64,000 nucleotides of DNA from Acidimicrobiia bacterium. GTDB taxonomy: Bacteria > Actinomycetota > Acidimicrobiia > Acidimicrobiales > Poriferisodalaceae. The position numbers were made by a program, and so were the translations under genes. The DNA lies in contig JAJEBN010000062.1 of the NCBI GenBank assembly GCA_022822525.1, forward strand, positions 147,473 through 211,472, given 5' to 3'. Shown in pieces: positions 48,021-56,783 of the stretch. The notes under the pieces were generated by a model, which saw nothing but the letters and a program-made list of their open reading frames with translations, searched no databases and was not told where the DNA came from. Numbering within the stretch: the first letter of the stretch is position 1; each line of letters opens with the position of its first letter.

Positions 48021-49550
48021 TCAGGCCAGGGGGCCGGCGGCGGCTGCGACTGCGGGTACCAGGGCCTCGTCGATGAGCAGCTGGTCGGCTGCGGCGAGCT
48101 CGGGCGACAGCCAGCGGTCGGGGCCGGGGCCCGGGACTTCGCTGCGCAGCAGGCTGAGCGCTGCTGCGGTGCCGGCTGCGGGCTGCAGGGGCGCGCGCAG
48201 TTCGATGCCGCGGGCGGCGGTCACCCATTCGATGGCGAGGATGCGGCGCAGGTTGGCGACGGCCCGGCGCAGCTTGCGGGCCGCGCCCCAGCCCATCGAC
48301 ACGTGGTCCTCCTGCATGGCGGAGGTGGGCAGCGAGTCGACTGCGGCCGGTGCGGCCAGGCGGCGGTTCTCGGCACACAGGGCGGCTGCGGTGTACTGGC
48401 CGATCATGAGGCCGCTGTCGACGCCGGGGTCGTCGGCCAGGAACGGCGGCAGCCCGGCGGATCGCTTGGGGTCGAGCAGCCGGTCGATGCGGCGCTCCGC
48501 GATGGCGCCCACTTCGGCCGCGGCGATGGCGAGATAGTCGGCTGCCAGCGCCACCGGCGCACCGTGGAAGTTGCCGCACGACTCCACCCGACCGTCACCC
48601 AGCACCATCGGGTTGTCGATGGCCGAGGCCAGCTCCCGATCGGTCACTCCTGCGGCGAAGTCGAGGGTGTCGCGGGCCGCGCCGTGGACTTGGGGTGTGC
48701 ACCTGATGGAGTAGGCGTCCTGCACCCGGTCGTCGCCGTGGCGGTGGCTGGCCACGATGGGCGAGCCGGCCAGCACGGCGCGCAGGTTGGCGGCGCTGGT
48801 CTGCTGGCCGGGATGGGGCCGCAGCTCCAGCAGATCGGCCGCAAAGGCCCGGTCGGTGGCCAGCAGCGCCTCGACGCTGCAGGCAGCCACGATGTCGGCG
48901 GCTCTCAGCAGGCCTGCGAGATCGTGGACTGCCAGGCAGAGCATGCCCAGGATCCCGTCGGTGCCGTTGGTGAGGGCCAGGCCCTCCTTCTCGGCCAGGA
49001 CCAGCGGCTCGATGCCCGCTGACGCCAGAGCCTCGGCCCCGCCGATCGTGGCCCCGCCGTCGGTGAGCACTTCGCCTTCGCCGACCAGCACGAGCGCCGC
49101 GTGGGCCAACGGCGCGAGGTCGCCGCTGGCTCCCAGTGAGCCATGCTCGGGTACCACGGGCACCACACCGGCATTGATCAGGCGCACCAGCGACTCCGCA
49201 ACTTGCGGTCGCGATCCCGAGACGCCGAAGGCGAGCGTGCGTGCCCGCAGGAACATCATCGCCCGCACCACCTCGGGCTCGACCGGCGGGCCCATCCCGG
49301 CGGCATGGGAGCGAATCAGCGACTGCTGCAGTGCGACCCGACGATCGGCGGGAATGGTGGTGTTGGCGAGGGCGCCGAAACCGGTGGAGATCCCGTAGGC
49401 CGGATCGCCGTCGGCCAGCGTCTCGACGATGCCGCGGGCTGCGGCCATGCGGCCTCGAGCCGCATCGCTCAGGCGAACCTGCTCTCGGCGGCGGGCGACC
49501 GCGACGACATCGCCGACGGTGACGCCCGGGCCGTCGAGTTGCACCGTCAT
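48021..49550 (-). CDS. hutH: Histidine ammonia-lyase
   Basis: First enzyme of histidine breakdown, deaminating L-His to urocanate. 509 residues. The Ala-Ser-Gly triad that forms the MIO cofactor is A141-S142-G143 in LGASGDLAPL; AYGISTGFGA (51-60) carries the conserved Tyr; QDAYSIRCTPQVHGA and the EDHVSMGWGAARK segment complete the active site. Phenylalanine-type selectivity is excluded only by context: hutU, hutF and hutI lie next to it. ATG 49550 chosen over the open frame upstream, which is repeat sequence. Transcribed away from hutU together with iclR. Confidence 0.94.
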   Translation of the reverse strand: MTVQLDGPGVTVGDVVAVARRREQVRLSDAARGRMAAARGIVETLADGDPAYGISTGFGALANTTIPADRRVALQQSLIRSHAAGMGPPVEPEVVRAMMFLRARTLAFGVSGSRPQVAESLVRLINAGVVPVVPEHGSLGASGDLAPLAHAALVLVGEGEVLTDGGATIGGAEALASAGIEPLVLAEKEGLALTNGTDGILGMLCLAVHDLAGLLRAADIVAACSVEALLATDRAFAADLLELRPHPGQQTSAANLRAVLAGSPIVASHRHGDDRVQDAYSIRCTPQVHGAARDTLDFAAGVTDRELASAIDNPMVLGDGRVESCGNFHGAPVALAADYLAIAAAEVGAIAERRIDRLLDPKRSAGLPPFLADDPGVDSGLMIGQYTAAALCAENRRLAAPAAVDSLPTSAMQEDHVSMGWGAARKLRRAVANLRRILAIEWVTAARGIELRAPLQPAAGTAAALSLLRSEVPGPGPDRWLSPELAAADQLLIDEALVPAVAAAAGPLA

Positions 49551-49557
49551 CCCAGAT

Positions 49558-49632
49558 GCTGAGCCTTGGGTCCGAGCGGCCCGCGAGCGAAGCGAGCGAG
49601 AGCGGCAAACAACTGGCGATGCGCCGAAGCGT
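49558..49632. repeat. Dispersed GC-rich repeat, copy 4 (hutH/iclR gap)
   Basis: GCTGAGCC..CCGAGCGGCCCGCGAGCG, followed by AGCGAGCGAGAGCGGCAA, matches the copies at 18031, 18091 and 31169. It lies between the iclR stop (49633) and hutH start (49550), where it fills most of the 82-base gap. Same REP-like family. Confidence 0.65.
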
Positions 49633-50370
49633 TCATCGTTCGGTGCCTCCAGCAGGAGCCGCGGGGGCCGAGGAGAGCGCGGCCGACGTGGCGACGGCCG
49701 CCTCGATGACGGCGTCGGCCGCTGTCTGCAGGCGGGTGCCGGTGAGCCTGTCGGCCGGGCCCAGCACGGACAGCGCGGCGATCGCGCCGTCGGCGCCGTA
49801 GACGGGAGCGCAGACCGCCGTGACGTCGGGCTCGATAGCGCCGGTATTGAACACGGGCGCTGGACGGGTGCCATGGTCCAGCGGAGCGGCCAGCAGCGCC
49901 GTGCCCACAGCGGTGCCCTCGATGGGCACTGATCGGCCCACCCACCCGACGTGGCGGATGGCCCGGCGACCCTCGACGGTGGCGATGTAGACGGCGGAGT
50001 CGCCGTCGCGCACGGCGAGGTAGGCGGATTCTTCGGTGGTGTCCACCAGCCGTTCGAGTTCCGGCCCCGCAGCGGCCCGGAGCCGGGCGTAGGGACCGGA
50101 TTGCAGCGACGCCAAGGCAGTGCGCACGAACGCCGGACCCACCGAGTACGAGCCGGACGCGTCCTTGACGAGATAGCCGCGGCCGGTCAGCACCCGCAGG
50201 TGCCGCAGGGCCGTGCTGGCCGGCATGTCCGTGCGGGCGGCCGCGGCGGTGAGGCTGAGTTCGCCGGTGGTGACCACGGTCTCGAGCAGCTCCAGCACCC
50301 GCTCTGCCGAGCGCGACCGGTGCAGCGGAGATGCAGCAGCAGTTTCACTTTCTGAAATTGCTTGCTGCAT
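49633..50370 (-). CDS. IclR-family transcriptional regulator
   Basis: 245 residues: winged helix N-terminal domain (about 20-80; AERVLELLETVVTTGELSLTAAAARTDMPASTALRHLRVL) and a GAF-like IclR effector domain (about 95-240; GPELERLVDTTEESAYLAVRDGDSAVY, AVGTALLAA, CAPVYGADGAIAALSVLG). Sits between hutH and hutU, upstream of both, so it probably controls the hut genes, as HutR-type IclR regulators do in some bacteria, with urocanate or imidazolonepropionate as a natural effector (inference). The palindrome TTTC-T-GAAA lies within its first codons. ATG at 50370. Confidence 0.88.
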   Translation of the reverse strand: MQQAISESETAAASPLHRSRSAERVLELLETVVTTGELSLTAAAARTDMPASTALRHLRVLTGRGYLVKDASGSYSVGPAFVRTALASLQSGPYARLRAAAGPELERLVDTTEESAYLAVRDGDSAVYIATVEGRRAIRHVGWVGRSVPIEGTAVGTALLAAPLDHGTRPAPVFNTGAIEPDVTAVCAPVYGADGAIAALSVLGPADRLTGTRLQTAADAVIEAAVATSAALSSAPAAPAGGTER

Positions 50371-50435
50371 ATTGACAGCATACGCCGTCGCTCAGTAGCG
50401 TGAGGTGCACCGCACATCCGGCGCCGAGGTTGCTT

Positions 50436-52127
50436 ATGGTCACGAGCACACAGCACGCCGCCAACGCCCCGCCGGGCGGGGTGAGGGCTCCCACCGGCAC
50501 TGTCTTGACGTGCCGCAGCTGGCCCCAGGAAGCCGCATTCCGAATGCTGCAGAACAACCTCGATCCCGAGGTGGCCGAGCGCCCTGACGAACTGGTCGTG
50601 TACGGGGGCACCGGCCGGGCGGCGCGCTCGTGGCCCGCCTTTCACGCCATGATCGGGGCGCTGACCGACTTGGCCGACGACGAGACCTTGCTGGTGCAGT
50701 CGGGCAAACCGGTCGGCGTCGTCCAGACGCACGAATGGGCGCCCCGGGTGCTCATCGCCAACTCCAACCTCGTGCCCGATTGGGGCACCTGGGACGAGTT
50801 CCGCCGGCTGGAGCATCTCGGCCTGACCATGTTCGGCCAGATGACTGCGGGGTCGTGGATCTACATCGGCACGCAGGGGATCCTGCAGGGCACCTACGAG
50901 TGCTTCGGGGCGATCGCCCGCAAGCGCTTCGGCGGGTCGTTGGCAGGCACGCTCACGATCACCTCCGGGCTGGGCGGCATGGGCGGCGCTCAACCGCTGG
51001 CCATCACCATGAACGAGGGGGTCGCCCTGTGCATCGAGGTCGACCCCGAGCGGGCCGCGCGACGGGTGGAGACCCGCTATCTCGACGTGGTCGCCGACGA
51101 CTACGCCGACGCGCTTCGACGCTGCGAGGAGGCCGTGCAGGCCCGCCGCCCGCTGTCGGTCGGACTGGTCGGCAACGCCGCCGACTTGCTGCCCCGTCTG
51201 CTGGCGGACGGCGTCGCTGCCGACATCGTCACCGACCAGACCTCAGCGCACGACCCGCTCACCTACGTGCCCAACGACCTGTCGCCCGAAGCGTCCGAGG
51301 AGATGCGGCGCAACCAGCCCGACGAGCTCATTCGCCGCGCCCGCTCGGCCATGGCCACCCACGTGGAGGCGATGGTGGGCTTTCTCGATGCCGGTTCTGA
51401 GGTGTTCGACTACGGCAACAGCCTGCGGGCCGAGGCCCAGCTCGGCGGCTACGAGCGGGCCTTCGACTACCCGGGCTTCCTCCCGGCGTACATCCGGCCC
51501 CTGTTCTGCGAAGGCAAAGGGCCGTTCCGCTGGGTTGCGCTGTCTGGTGACCCGGCCGACATCGCCGCCACCGACCGGGCGGTGCTCGAAGAGTTCCCCG
51601 ACGACGAGCCGCTCAAACGCTGGATCACCCTGGCCGGCGAGCGAGTCGCGTTCCAGGGCCTGCCGGCACGGATCTGCTGGCTCGGCTACGGAGAGCGCTA
51701 CCGGCTGGGCCTGCGGTTCAACGAGCTGGTCGCCTCCGGCGAGATCAAGGCCCCGATCGTCATCGGGCGCGACCATCTCGACTCCGGCTCGGTGGCGTCG
51801 CCCTACCGCGAGACCGAGGACATGGCAGACGGCAGCGACGCCATCGCCGACTGGCCCCTGCTCAACGCAATGGTCAACACCTCGTCGGGGGCGTCATGGG
51901 TGAGCATCCACCACGGCGGCGGGGTGGGCATCGGCCGTTCGATCCATGCCGGCCAGGTCAGCGTGGCTGACGGGACCGATCTCGCCGCGCAGAAGCTGGA
52001 GCGGGTGCTGCTCAACGACCCCGGCACGGGCGTCATGCGCCATGCCGACGCCGGCTATGACCGAGCCTGGGACGTGGCCGCCGAGCGCGGCGTGCAGATT
52101 CCGTCCGACCGGCCGGCCGCGCCATGA
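50436..52127 (+). CDS. hutU: Urocanate hydratase
   Basis: Second step: urocanate to 4-imidazolone-5-propionate, NAD+ as electrophilic cofactor. 563 residues, family length. Seen: [74 protein letters not shown] [27 protein letters not shown] and [22 protein letters not shown], and the C-terminal [18 protein letters not shown] 50436 has GAGG upstream; a longer frame upstream is non-homologous. First of five genes transcribed to the right: hutU, deformylase-like, hutF, hutI, flavoprotein. Confidence 0.95.
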   Translation: MVTSTQHAANAPPGGVRAPTGTVLTCRSWPQEAAFRMLQNNLDPEVAERPDELVVYGGTGRAARSWPAFHAMIGALTDLADDETLLVQSGKPVGVVQTHEWAPRVLIANSNLVPDWGTWDEFRRLEHLGLTMFGQMTAGSWIYIGTQGILQGTYECFGAIARKRFGGSLAGTLTITSGLGGMGGAQPLAITMNEGVALCIEVDPERAARRVETRYLDVVADDYADALRRCEEAVQARRPLSVGLVGNAADLLPRLLADGVAADIVTDQTSAHDPLTYVPNDLSPEASEEMRRNQPDELIRRARSAMATHVEAMVGFLDAGSEVFDYGNSLRAEAQLGGYERAFDYPGFLPAYIRPLFCEGKGPFRWVALSGDPADIAATDRAVLEEFPDDEPLKRWITLAGERVAFQGLPARICWLGYGERYRLGLRFNELVASGEIKAPIVIGRDHLDSGSVASPYRETEDMADGSDAIADWPLLNAMVNTSSGASWVSIHHGGGVGIGRSIHAGQVSVADGTDLAAQKLERVLLNDPGTGVMRHADAGYDRAWDVAAERGVQIPSDRPAAP

Positions 52128-52152
52128 AGCCCAGCACACGAAGGCACGCGAC

Positions 52153-52722
52153 GTGACCGTCCGGGAGGTCCTCTCCATCGGCCACCCGGTGCTGCGCGAG
52201 ACGGCCGTCGCCGTGCCGCCTGCCGACATTGCCGGTGAGCGGGTGCAGGGCATCATCGACGACCTCATCGACACGATGCGCCATGCCAACGGTGCGGGCT
52301 TGGCTGCGAACCAGATCGGCGAGACCGACCGCATCGTCGTCATCGAGGTCAACGGCAACCCCCGCTACCCCTACAAGCCGCCGATCCCCTTGACCGTGGC
52401 CATCAACCCCGAGCTCGAGGTGCTCGACGACGAGACCGTGGTGATCAACGAGGGCTGCCTGTCGGTGCCGCTGCGCGGCGACGTGGTGCGCTCGGTCAAC
52501 CTGGGCGTCCGCTACCTGGACCGTGACGGCATCGGGCACTGCACCACCGCACGCGGCCTGACCGCGGGCACCTGGCAGCACGAGTGCGACCACCTCGACG
52601 GTGTCCTCATCACCGACCGGGCTGATCCGTCCACCCTGTGCACCTGGGACGAGTTCGAGCGTTACCACCGCGACGCATTCATCGAGCGCATCACCCGGTT
52701 CAACCAGCGGGTTGGGGCATGA
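52153..52722 (+). CDS. Peptide deformylase homologue inside the hut operon
   Basis: 189 residues with all three peptide deformylase motifs: GAGLAANQ (47-54), EGCLS (100-104, metal Cys102) and HECDH (143-147, two metal His and catalytic Glu). PDFs remove formyl from N-formylmethionine of new proteins; the genome usually has a housekeeping def near fmt. Its place between hutU and hutF, where N-formylglutamate deformylase (HutG) is required after the HutF step and is not otherwise seen, makes hydrolysis of N-formylglutamate an attractive alternative. Start GTG 52153, 25 bases after hutU; stop overlaps hutF start (ATGA). Reaction inferred. Confidence 0.85.
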   Translation: MTVREVLSIGHPVLRETAVAVPPADIAGERVQGIIDDLIDTMRHANGAGLAANQIGETDRIVVIEVNGNPRYPYKPPIPLTVAINPELEVLDDETVVINEGCLSVPLRGDVVRSVNLGVRYLDRDGIGHCTTARGLTAGTWQHECDHLDGVLITDRADPSTLCTWDEFERYHRDAFIERITRFNQRVGA

Positions 52723-54086
52723 CCGCCCATTACTGGTGCGAGCTGGCCTGGCTCGGCGGTCCCCGTGCCTCCGAAGGGGTGGTGATCGCGGTCGACGGCG
52801 ATCGCATCTCCGCGCTGTGTGCCGATGTGCCGGTCCGGCCCGAGGGCGCCGTACCGCTGGCGGGACTGACCTTGCCGTCGTTGGCCAACGCGCACAGCCA
52901 CGCCTTCCACCGGGCCCTGCGGGGCCGCACCCACGACGGACGCGGCAGCTTCTGGAGCTGGCGCGACCTGATGTACCGGGTGGCGGGTCGCCTCGACCCC
53001 GACTCCTACCGCAGGCTGGCCCGGGCAGTGTTCGCCGAGATGGCCGTGGCCGGCATCGGGACAGTCGGGGAATTCCACTACGTCCATCACCGCCCTGATG
53101 GGCGTTGCTACGAGGACCCCAACGCCATGGGTGCAGCGATGGTGGACGCAGCCGCCGACGCCGGCATCCGCCTGACCTTGCTCGACACGCTGTACCTCCA
53201 CGGCAGCCTCGACTCCGCACTGGACGGCGGCTACGGCCCGCTGGCACCGTCCCAAGCCCGCTTCGGCGACGGCAGCGCCGACCGGTGGATCGATCGAGTC
53301 GAGCGCCTCGTCTCGACGGCATCCGGCCCGATGGTGCGGATCGGCGCGGCGGTGCATTCGGTGAGGGCGGTCGATCCGCCATCGATCAAGGCGGCGGCGG
53401 ACTGGTCACGCGAGCGCGGCGCCCCGCTGCACGTCCACGCTTCCGAGCAGCCCGCGGAGAACGAGCAGTGCATCGCCGTGCACGGCATGTCCCCCGTCGA
53501 GGTGATCGCTCAAGCCGGAGGGCTCGGTGAGGGCACGACCGTGGTGCACGCCACGCATGCCAACGGGCGTGACCGGACGATGATCGGCGAGGCGGGCGCG
53601 TTGTGCTGCCTGTGCCCGTCCACCGAGCGGGACCTTGCCGATGGCACGGGACCCAGCGTCGGCCTGTCCCGCCAGGGCTCCGCGCTGTGCCTGGGCTCGG
53701 ACTCCCACGCCACCGTCGATCTCTTCGAAGAAGCTCGAACGGTCGAGCTGGACCAGCGGGCGGCCTCTGGTGTCCGCGGCGTGTTCAGCACCGAGTCGCT
53801 GGCGGAGATGGCGACCTCAGGCGGCAGCCGTTCGCTCGGTTGGCCGGAGGGAGGCAGGCTGGAAGCGGGCGCGCTCGCCGACTTCGCAACGGTGGGGCTC
53901 GACTCGGTGCGGACGGCAGGAGCTGACGCCGATTCCGCGCTGTCTGCGACGATCTTCGGCGCCTCGAGTGCCGATGTGCATCACCTCGTGGTGGGCGGCA
54001 GGACCGTCGTGCGCGACGGCCGCCACACGACGATCGATGTCGCCGCCGAGCTGGCCGCAGCCATCACGGAGGTCACGGCGCCATGA
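52719..54086 (+). CDS. hutF: Formimidoylglutamate deiminase
   Basis: Amidohydrolase of 455 residues that converts N-formimino-L-glutamate to N-formyl-L-glutamate and ammonia. Seen: LPSLANAHSHAFHRALRG (metal HxH), HVHASEQPAENEQC (metal His and substrate), VHATHANGRDRTMIG, and SDSHATVDLFEEAR (metal Asp with Ser-Asp-Ser-His). HutF differs from HutG-type formiminoglutamase in requiring a second enzyme to release formate. Overlaps both neighbours by four bases, so translation is coupled. ATG 52719. Confidence 0.92.
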   Translation: MTAHYWCELAWLGGPRASEGVVIAVDGDRISALCADVPVRPEGAVPLAGLTLPSLANAHSHAFHRALRGRTHDGRGSFWSWRDLMYRVAGRLDPDSYRRLARAVFAEMAVAGIGTVGEFHYVHHRPDGRCYEDPNAMGAAMVDAAADAGIRLTLLDTLYLHGSLDSALDGGYGPLAPSQARFGDGSADRWIDRVERLVSTASGPMVRIGAAVHSVRAVDPPSIKAAADWSRERGAPLHVHASEQPAENEQCIAVHGMSPVEVIAQAGGLGEGTTVVHATHANGRDRTMIGEAGALCCLCPSTERDLADGTGPSVGLSRQGSALCLGSDSHATVDLFEEARTVELDQRAASGVRGVFSTESLAEMATSGGSRSLGWPEGGRLEAGALADFATVGLDSVRTAGADADSALSATIFGASSADVHHLVVGGRTVVRDGRHTTIDVAAELAAAITEVTAP

Positions 54087-55261
54087 CGCTCGTGATCGAC
54101 AACATCGGCGAGCTGGTCACCAACGACCCCGAGCTGGGGGACGGCCCGCTGGGCGTGGTGACCGATGCGTCGGTGGTCATCGACGGCGACGCGGTGGCGG
54201 CGGTCGGCCCGTCGGGTGCCGTTGCCGATGAGCGCCTCGATGCAGGCGGCCGGTGCGTGCTGCCCGGCTTCGTCGACTCTCACACCCACCTGGTGTTTGC
54301 CGGCGACCGGTCCGAGGAGTTCACCCGGCGGATGGCGGGCGAGCCCTACGACGGCGGCGGGATCCGGGTGACCACTGAGGCCACCCGCGGCGCCGGCCGG
54401 GACGCGCTCGCGCGCTCGCTCGCCCAGCGGTTGGCCGAGACGCACCGGGCAGGCACGACGACGGTGGAGATCAAGACCGGTTACGGCTTGTCGCTGGAGT
54501 CCGAAGTCGAGTTGGCGTTGCTTGCCGCCGAGGTCACGCCCGAAGCCACGTTCCTGGGAGCCCACCTGCTGCCCAGCGAGTACGCGGGGCGGGCCGATGA
54601 GTACGTCGACCTGGTGTGCGGGCCGATGCTGGACGCGGTTCGCGATCACGTCCGCTGGATCGACGTGTTCTGCGAGACCGGCGCTTTCAGCGTGGAGCAG
54701 TCCCGCCGAGTGCTCGAGGCGGGTCGGGCCGCCGGGCTGGGCTTGCGTGTGCACGGCAACCAGCTCGGCCACGGACCGGGCGCGCAGCTCGCCGTCGAGA
54801 TGGACGCCGCGTCGGTGGACCACTGCACCTACCTCTCCGATAACGACATCGAGGCCCTGGCCGGCAGCGACACCGTGGCCACGTTCCTGCCGGCCACCGA
54901 TTTCTCCACCCGCCAGCCCTACCCGGATGCTCGGCGGGCCATCGATGCCGGGGTCAAGGTGGCGATGGCCTCGAACTGCAACCCGGGCTCGAGCTACACC
55001 ACATCCATCTCGTTCTGCATCGCCATGGCGGTGCGCGACATGGGCATGACGATCGACGAAGCCGTCGCCGCAGTGACGGTCGGCGGAGCAGTCGCGCTGG
55101 GCCGGACTGACGTTGGGCGGCTCACCAACGGCAGTCCGGCTCACGTGACCATCCTGGACGCACCCAGCCGTCACCACCTCGCCTACCGGCCCGGCGTCCC
55201 CTTGATCTGGCGGACCCTGGGCGCCGACTACCGGCTTCCGCCCGCAGACAACCAAGTGTGA
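54083..55261 (+). CDS. hutI: Imidazolonepropionase
   Basis: Amidohydrolase of 392 residues hydrolysing 4-imidazolone-5-propionate to N-formimino-L-glutamate, which feeds HutF. Seen: LPGFVDSHTHLVFAGDRSEEFTRR (metal HxH), TTTVEIKTGYGL (substrate loop), EYADEYVDL-like EYVDLVCG, GLRVHGNQLGHGPGAQLA (metal His), and SNCNPGSSYTTS. The metal Asp lies in ATFLPATDFS. ATG 54083 overlaps the hutF stop (ATGA). Confidence 0.94.
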   Translation: MTLVIDNIGELVTNDPELGDGPLGVVTDASVVIDGDAVAAVGPSGAVADERLDAGGRCVLPGFVDSHTHLVFAGDRSEEFTRRMAGEPYDGGGIRVTTEATRGAGRDALARSLAQRLAETHRAGTTTVEIKTGYGLSLESEVELALLAAEVTPEATFLGAHLLPSEYAGRADEYVDLVCGPMLDAVRDHVRWIDVFCETGAFSVEQSRRVLEAGRAAGLGLRVHGNQLGHGPGAQLAVEMDAASVDHCTYLSDNDIEALAGSDTVATFLPATDFSTRQPYPDARRAIDAGVKVAMASNCNPGSSYTTSISFCIAMAVRDMGMTIDEAVAAVTVGGAVALGRTDVGRLTNGSPAHVTILDAPSRHHLAYRPGVPLIWRTLGADYRLPPADNQV

Positions 55262-55285
55262 TCCCTAACTGAAGGAACAGCAGCC

Positions 55286-56749
55286 ATGACCAACTCCATC
55301 CCCAATCCGACTGGCCACAACCAGTGGTACCCGTTCGCCAACCGGCCCCTGCCGCCGGAAGTGGACGGTCAGGCGATCAACCCCGCCGCCATCCCGGTGT
55401 TCGACGCCGTGGCGCTGCCGCCCCACGCCCGCTTCGTGGTGGTGGGCGCGGGCGTGCATGGGCTGTCGAGCGCCTACCACCTGGCCATGTACCTCGAGCG
55501 CACCGGCAAGGGCTCGGGCAGCGACGTGGTGCTGATCGACAAGCAGGGTCCGGGCGCTGGTGCAACCGGGCTGGCCTGCGGCTGTGTCCGCAACATGTAC
55601 ATGACCGGGCCGCTGCACGCCATCCTGCGGGCCAGCGTGGAGGTGTGGGAGTCCGACCCGATGAACCTCGGCTTCCAGCAGGTCGGCTACGTGTCGGTCG
55701 GCGAGGCCAACCAGATCGACGACTACCGCAAGCTGCAGGCCTCCCAGGCTGCGAGCGGCTACCCCTCCGACGTCTACACCGGTGCAGAAGCACGCGCCTT
55801 CCTCACCAACCTGTGGCCCGATTTCAAGACCGACAACTGCGACGTGGTGCTGCACGAGCACCGCTCGGGCTACGCCGGCACGCACCTGGCCGTGTGGGGC
55901 CTCGACCAGAAGTGCCGGCAGTGGGGTGTGCAGCGGGTGTACGGCGCCACCGTGACCGGCTACCAGTTCGACAACTCGGGCTCGGTCACCGCGGTCGACA
56001 CCACCCAGGGGTCGATCGCGTGCGAGCAGGTCGTCGTGGGTGCGGGGGCGTGGACGCCGACGCATTGGGAATGGCTCGGCGGCCCCAGCCAGCTCGACGT
56101 GCTGTACCCCGAAGGGCACGTCGAATCCCAGATGGACATGTGGACCTACTGGCGGCTGCTCGAAGGCGAGGTGCTGCTGCCTCCCGGCGTCGACTTCCGC
56201 ACCGCCCAGCACCGCGACTCGCCGGTGCTGCACGTGGAGCTCATGAATACGCCGGTGTACTCACCCGACGGCCGGTTCCTCAAGGACCACTTCTACTCCT
56301 ACACGCGCTACGCGGCGGAGCGGGTGGGCGCCCCCGGCCTGCAGGGCGGCACAATCCCGATCAAGATCGGGCCGCGAGCGGCCGTGGAGCCCTACGGCCA
56401 CCTCAACGACGAGTACCAGGCCGAGGAGTGGTTCGCCGACTACTACTGCGCCACCTTGGGCATGCTGTTCAAGCGCCTGGAAGACCTGCGGCCGTACTTC
56501 AAGGAGCGTCGCAACGGCGGCATCGGGGCGTTCACCCCCGACAACGTGCCGGTGTTCGACTACGTGGCCGACAACGCCTGGGTCATCGCCGACTCCAACC
56601 ACGGCTTCAAGATGATCGGGGTGGGCAAGCTCACCGCCGAGATGATGGTGCACGGCGACAAGCCCGACGAGCTCAAGCCGTTCACGCTCGACCGCTACCG
56701 CACCGGCGGCACCTTCGGCGACCGCAACTCGAACTGCCCCTGGGTCTAA
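55286..56749 (+). CDS. FAD-dependent oxidoreductase (DAO family) at the end of the hut operon
   Basis: 487 residues: FVVVGAGVHGLSSAYHLA (FAD-binding GxGxxG) near residue 49, an ATGLACGCVRN segment where the flavin may sit or be covalently held, then the DAO domain with YPEGHVESQMD and a late motif GFKMIGVGKL. It is a glycine-oxidase/sarcosine-oxidase-like deaminating oxidase; the substrate may be a methylated or modified histidine or imidazole derivative, given the operon (inference). SD AAGGAA 10 bases before ATG 55286, 24 bases after hutI. Ends in a Cys-Pro-Trp-Val tail. Confidence 0.75.
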   Translation: MTNSIPNPTGHNQWYPFANRPLPPEVDGQAINPAAIPVFDAVALPPHARFVVVGAGVHGLSSAYHLAMYLERTGKGSGSDVVLIDKQGPGAGATGLACGCVRNMYMTGPLHAILRASVEVWESDPMNLGFQQVGYVSVGEANQIDDYRKLQASQAASGYPSDVYTGAEARAFLTNLWPDFKTDNCDVVLHEHRSGYAGTHLAVWGLDQKCRQWGVQRVYGATVTGYQFDNSGSVTAVDTTQGSIACEQVVVGAGAWTPTHWEWLGGPSQLDVLYPEGHVESQMDMWTYWRLLEGEVLLPPGVDFRTAQHRDSPVLHVELMNTPVYSPDGRFLKDHFYSYTRYAAERVGAPGLQGGTIPIKIGPRAAVEPYGHLNDEYQAEEWFADYYCATLGMLFKRLEDLRPYFKERRNGGIGAFTPDNVPVFDYVADNAWVIADSNHGFKMIGVGKLTAEMMVHGDKPDELKPFTLDRYRTGGTFGDRNSNCPWV

Positions 56750-56783
56750 CCCCGCTGGTCTCGCGGCGCCGGGCCGCTGGATG

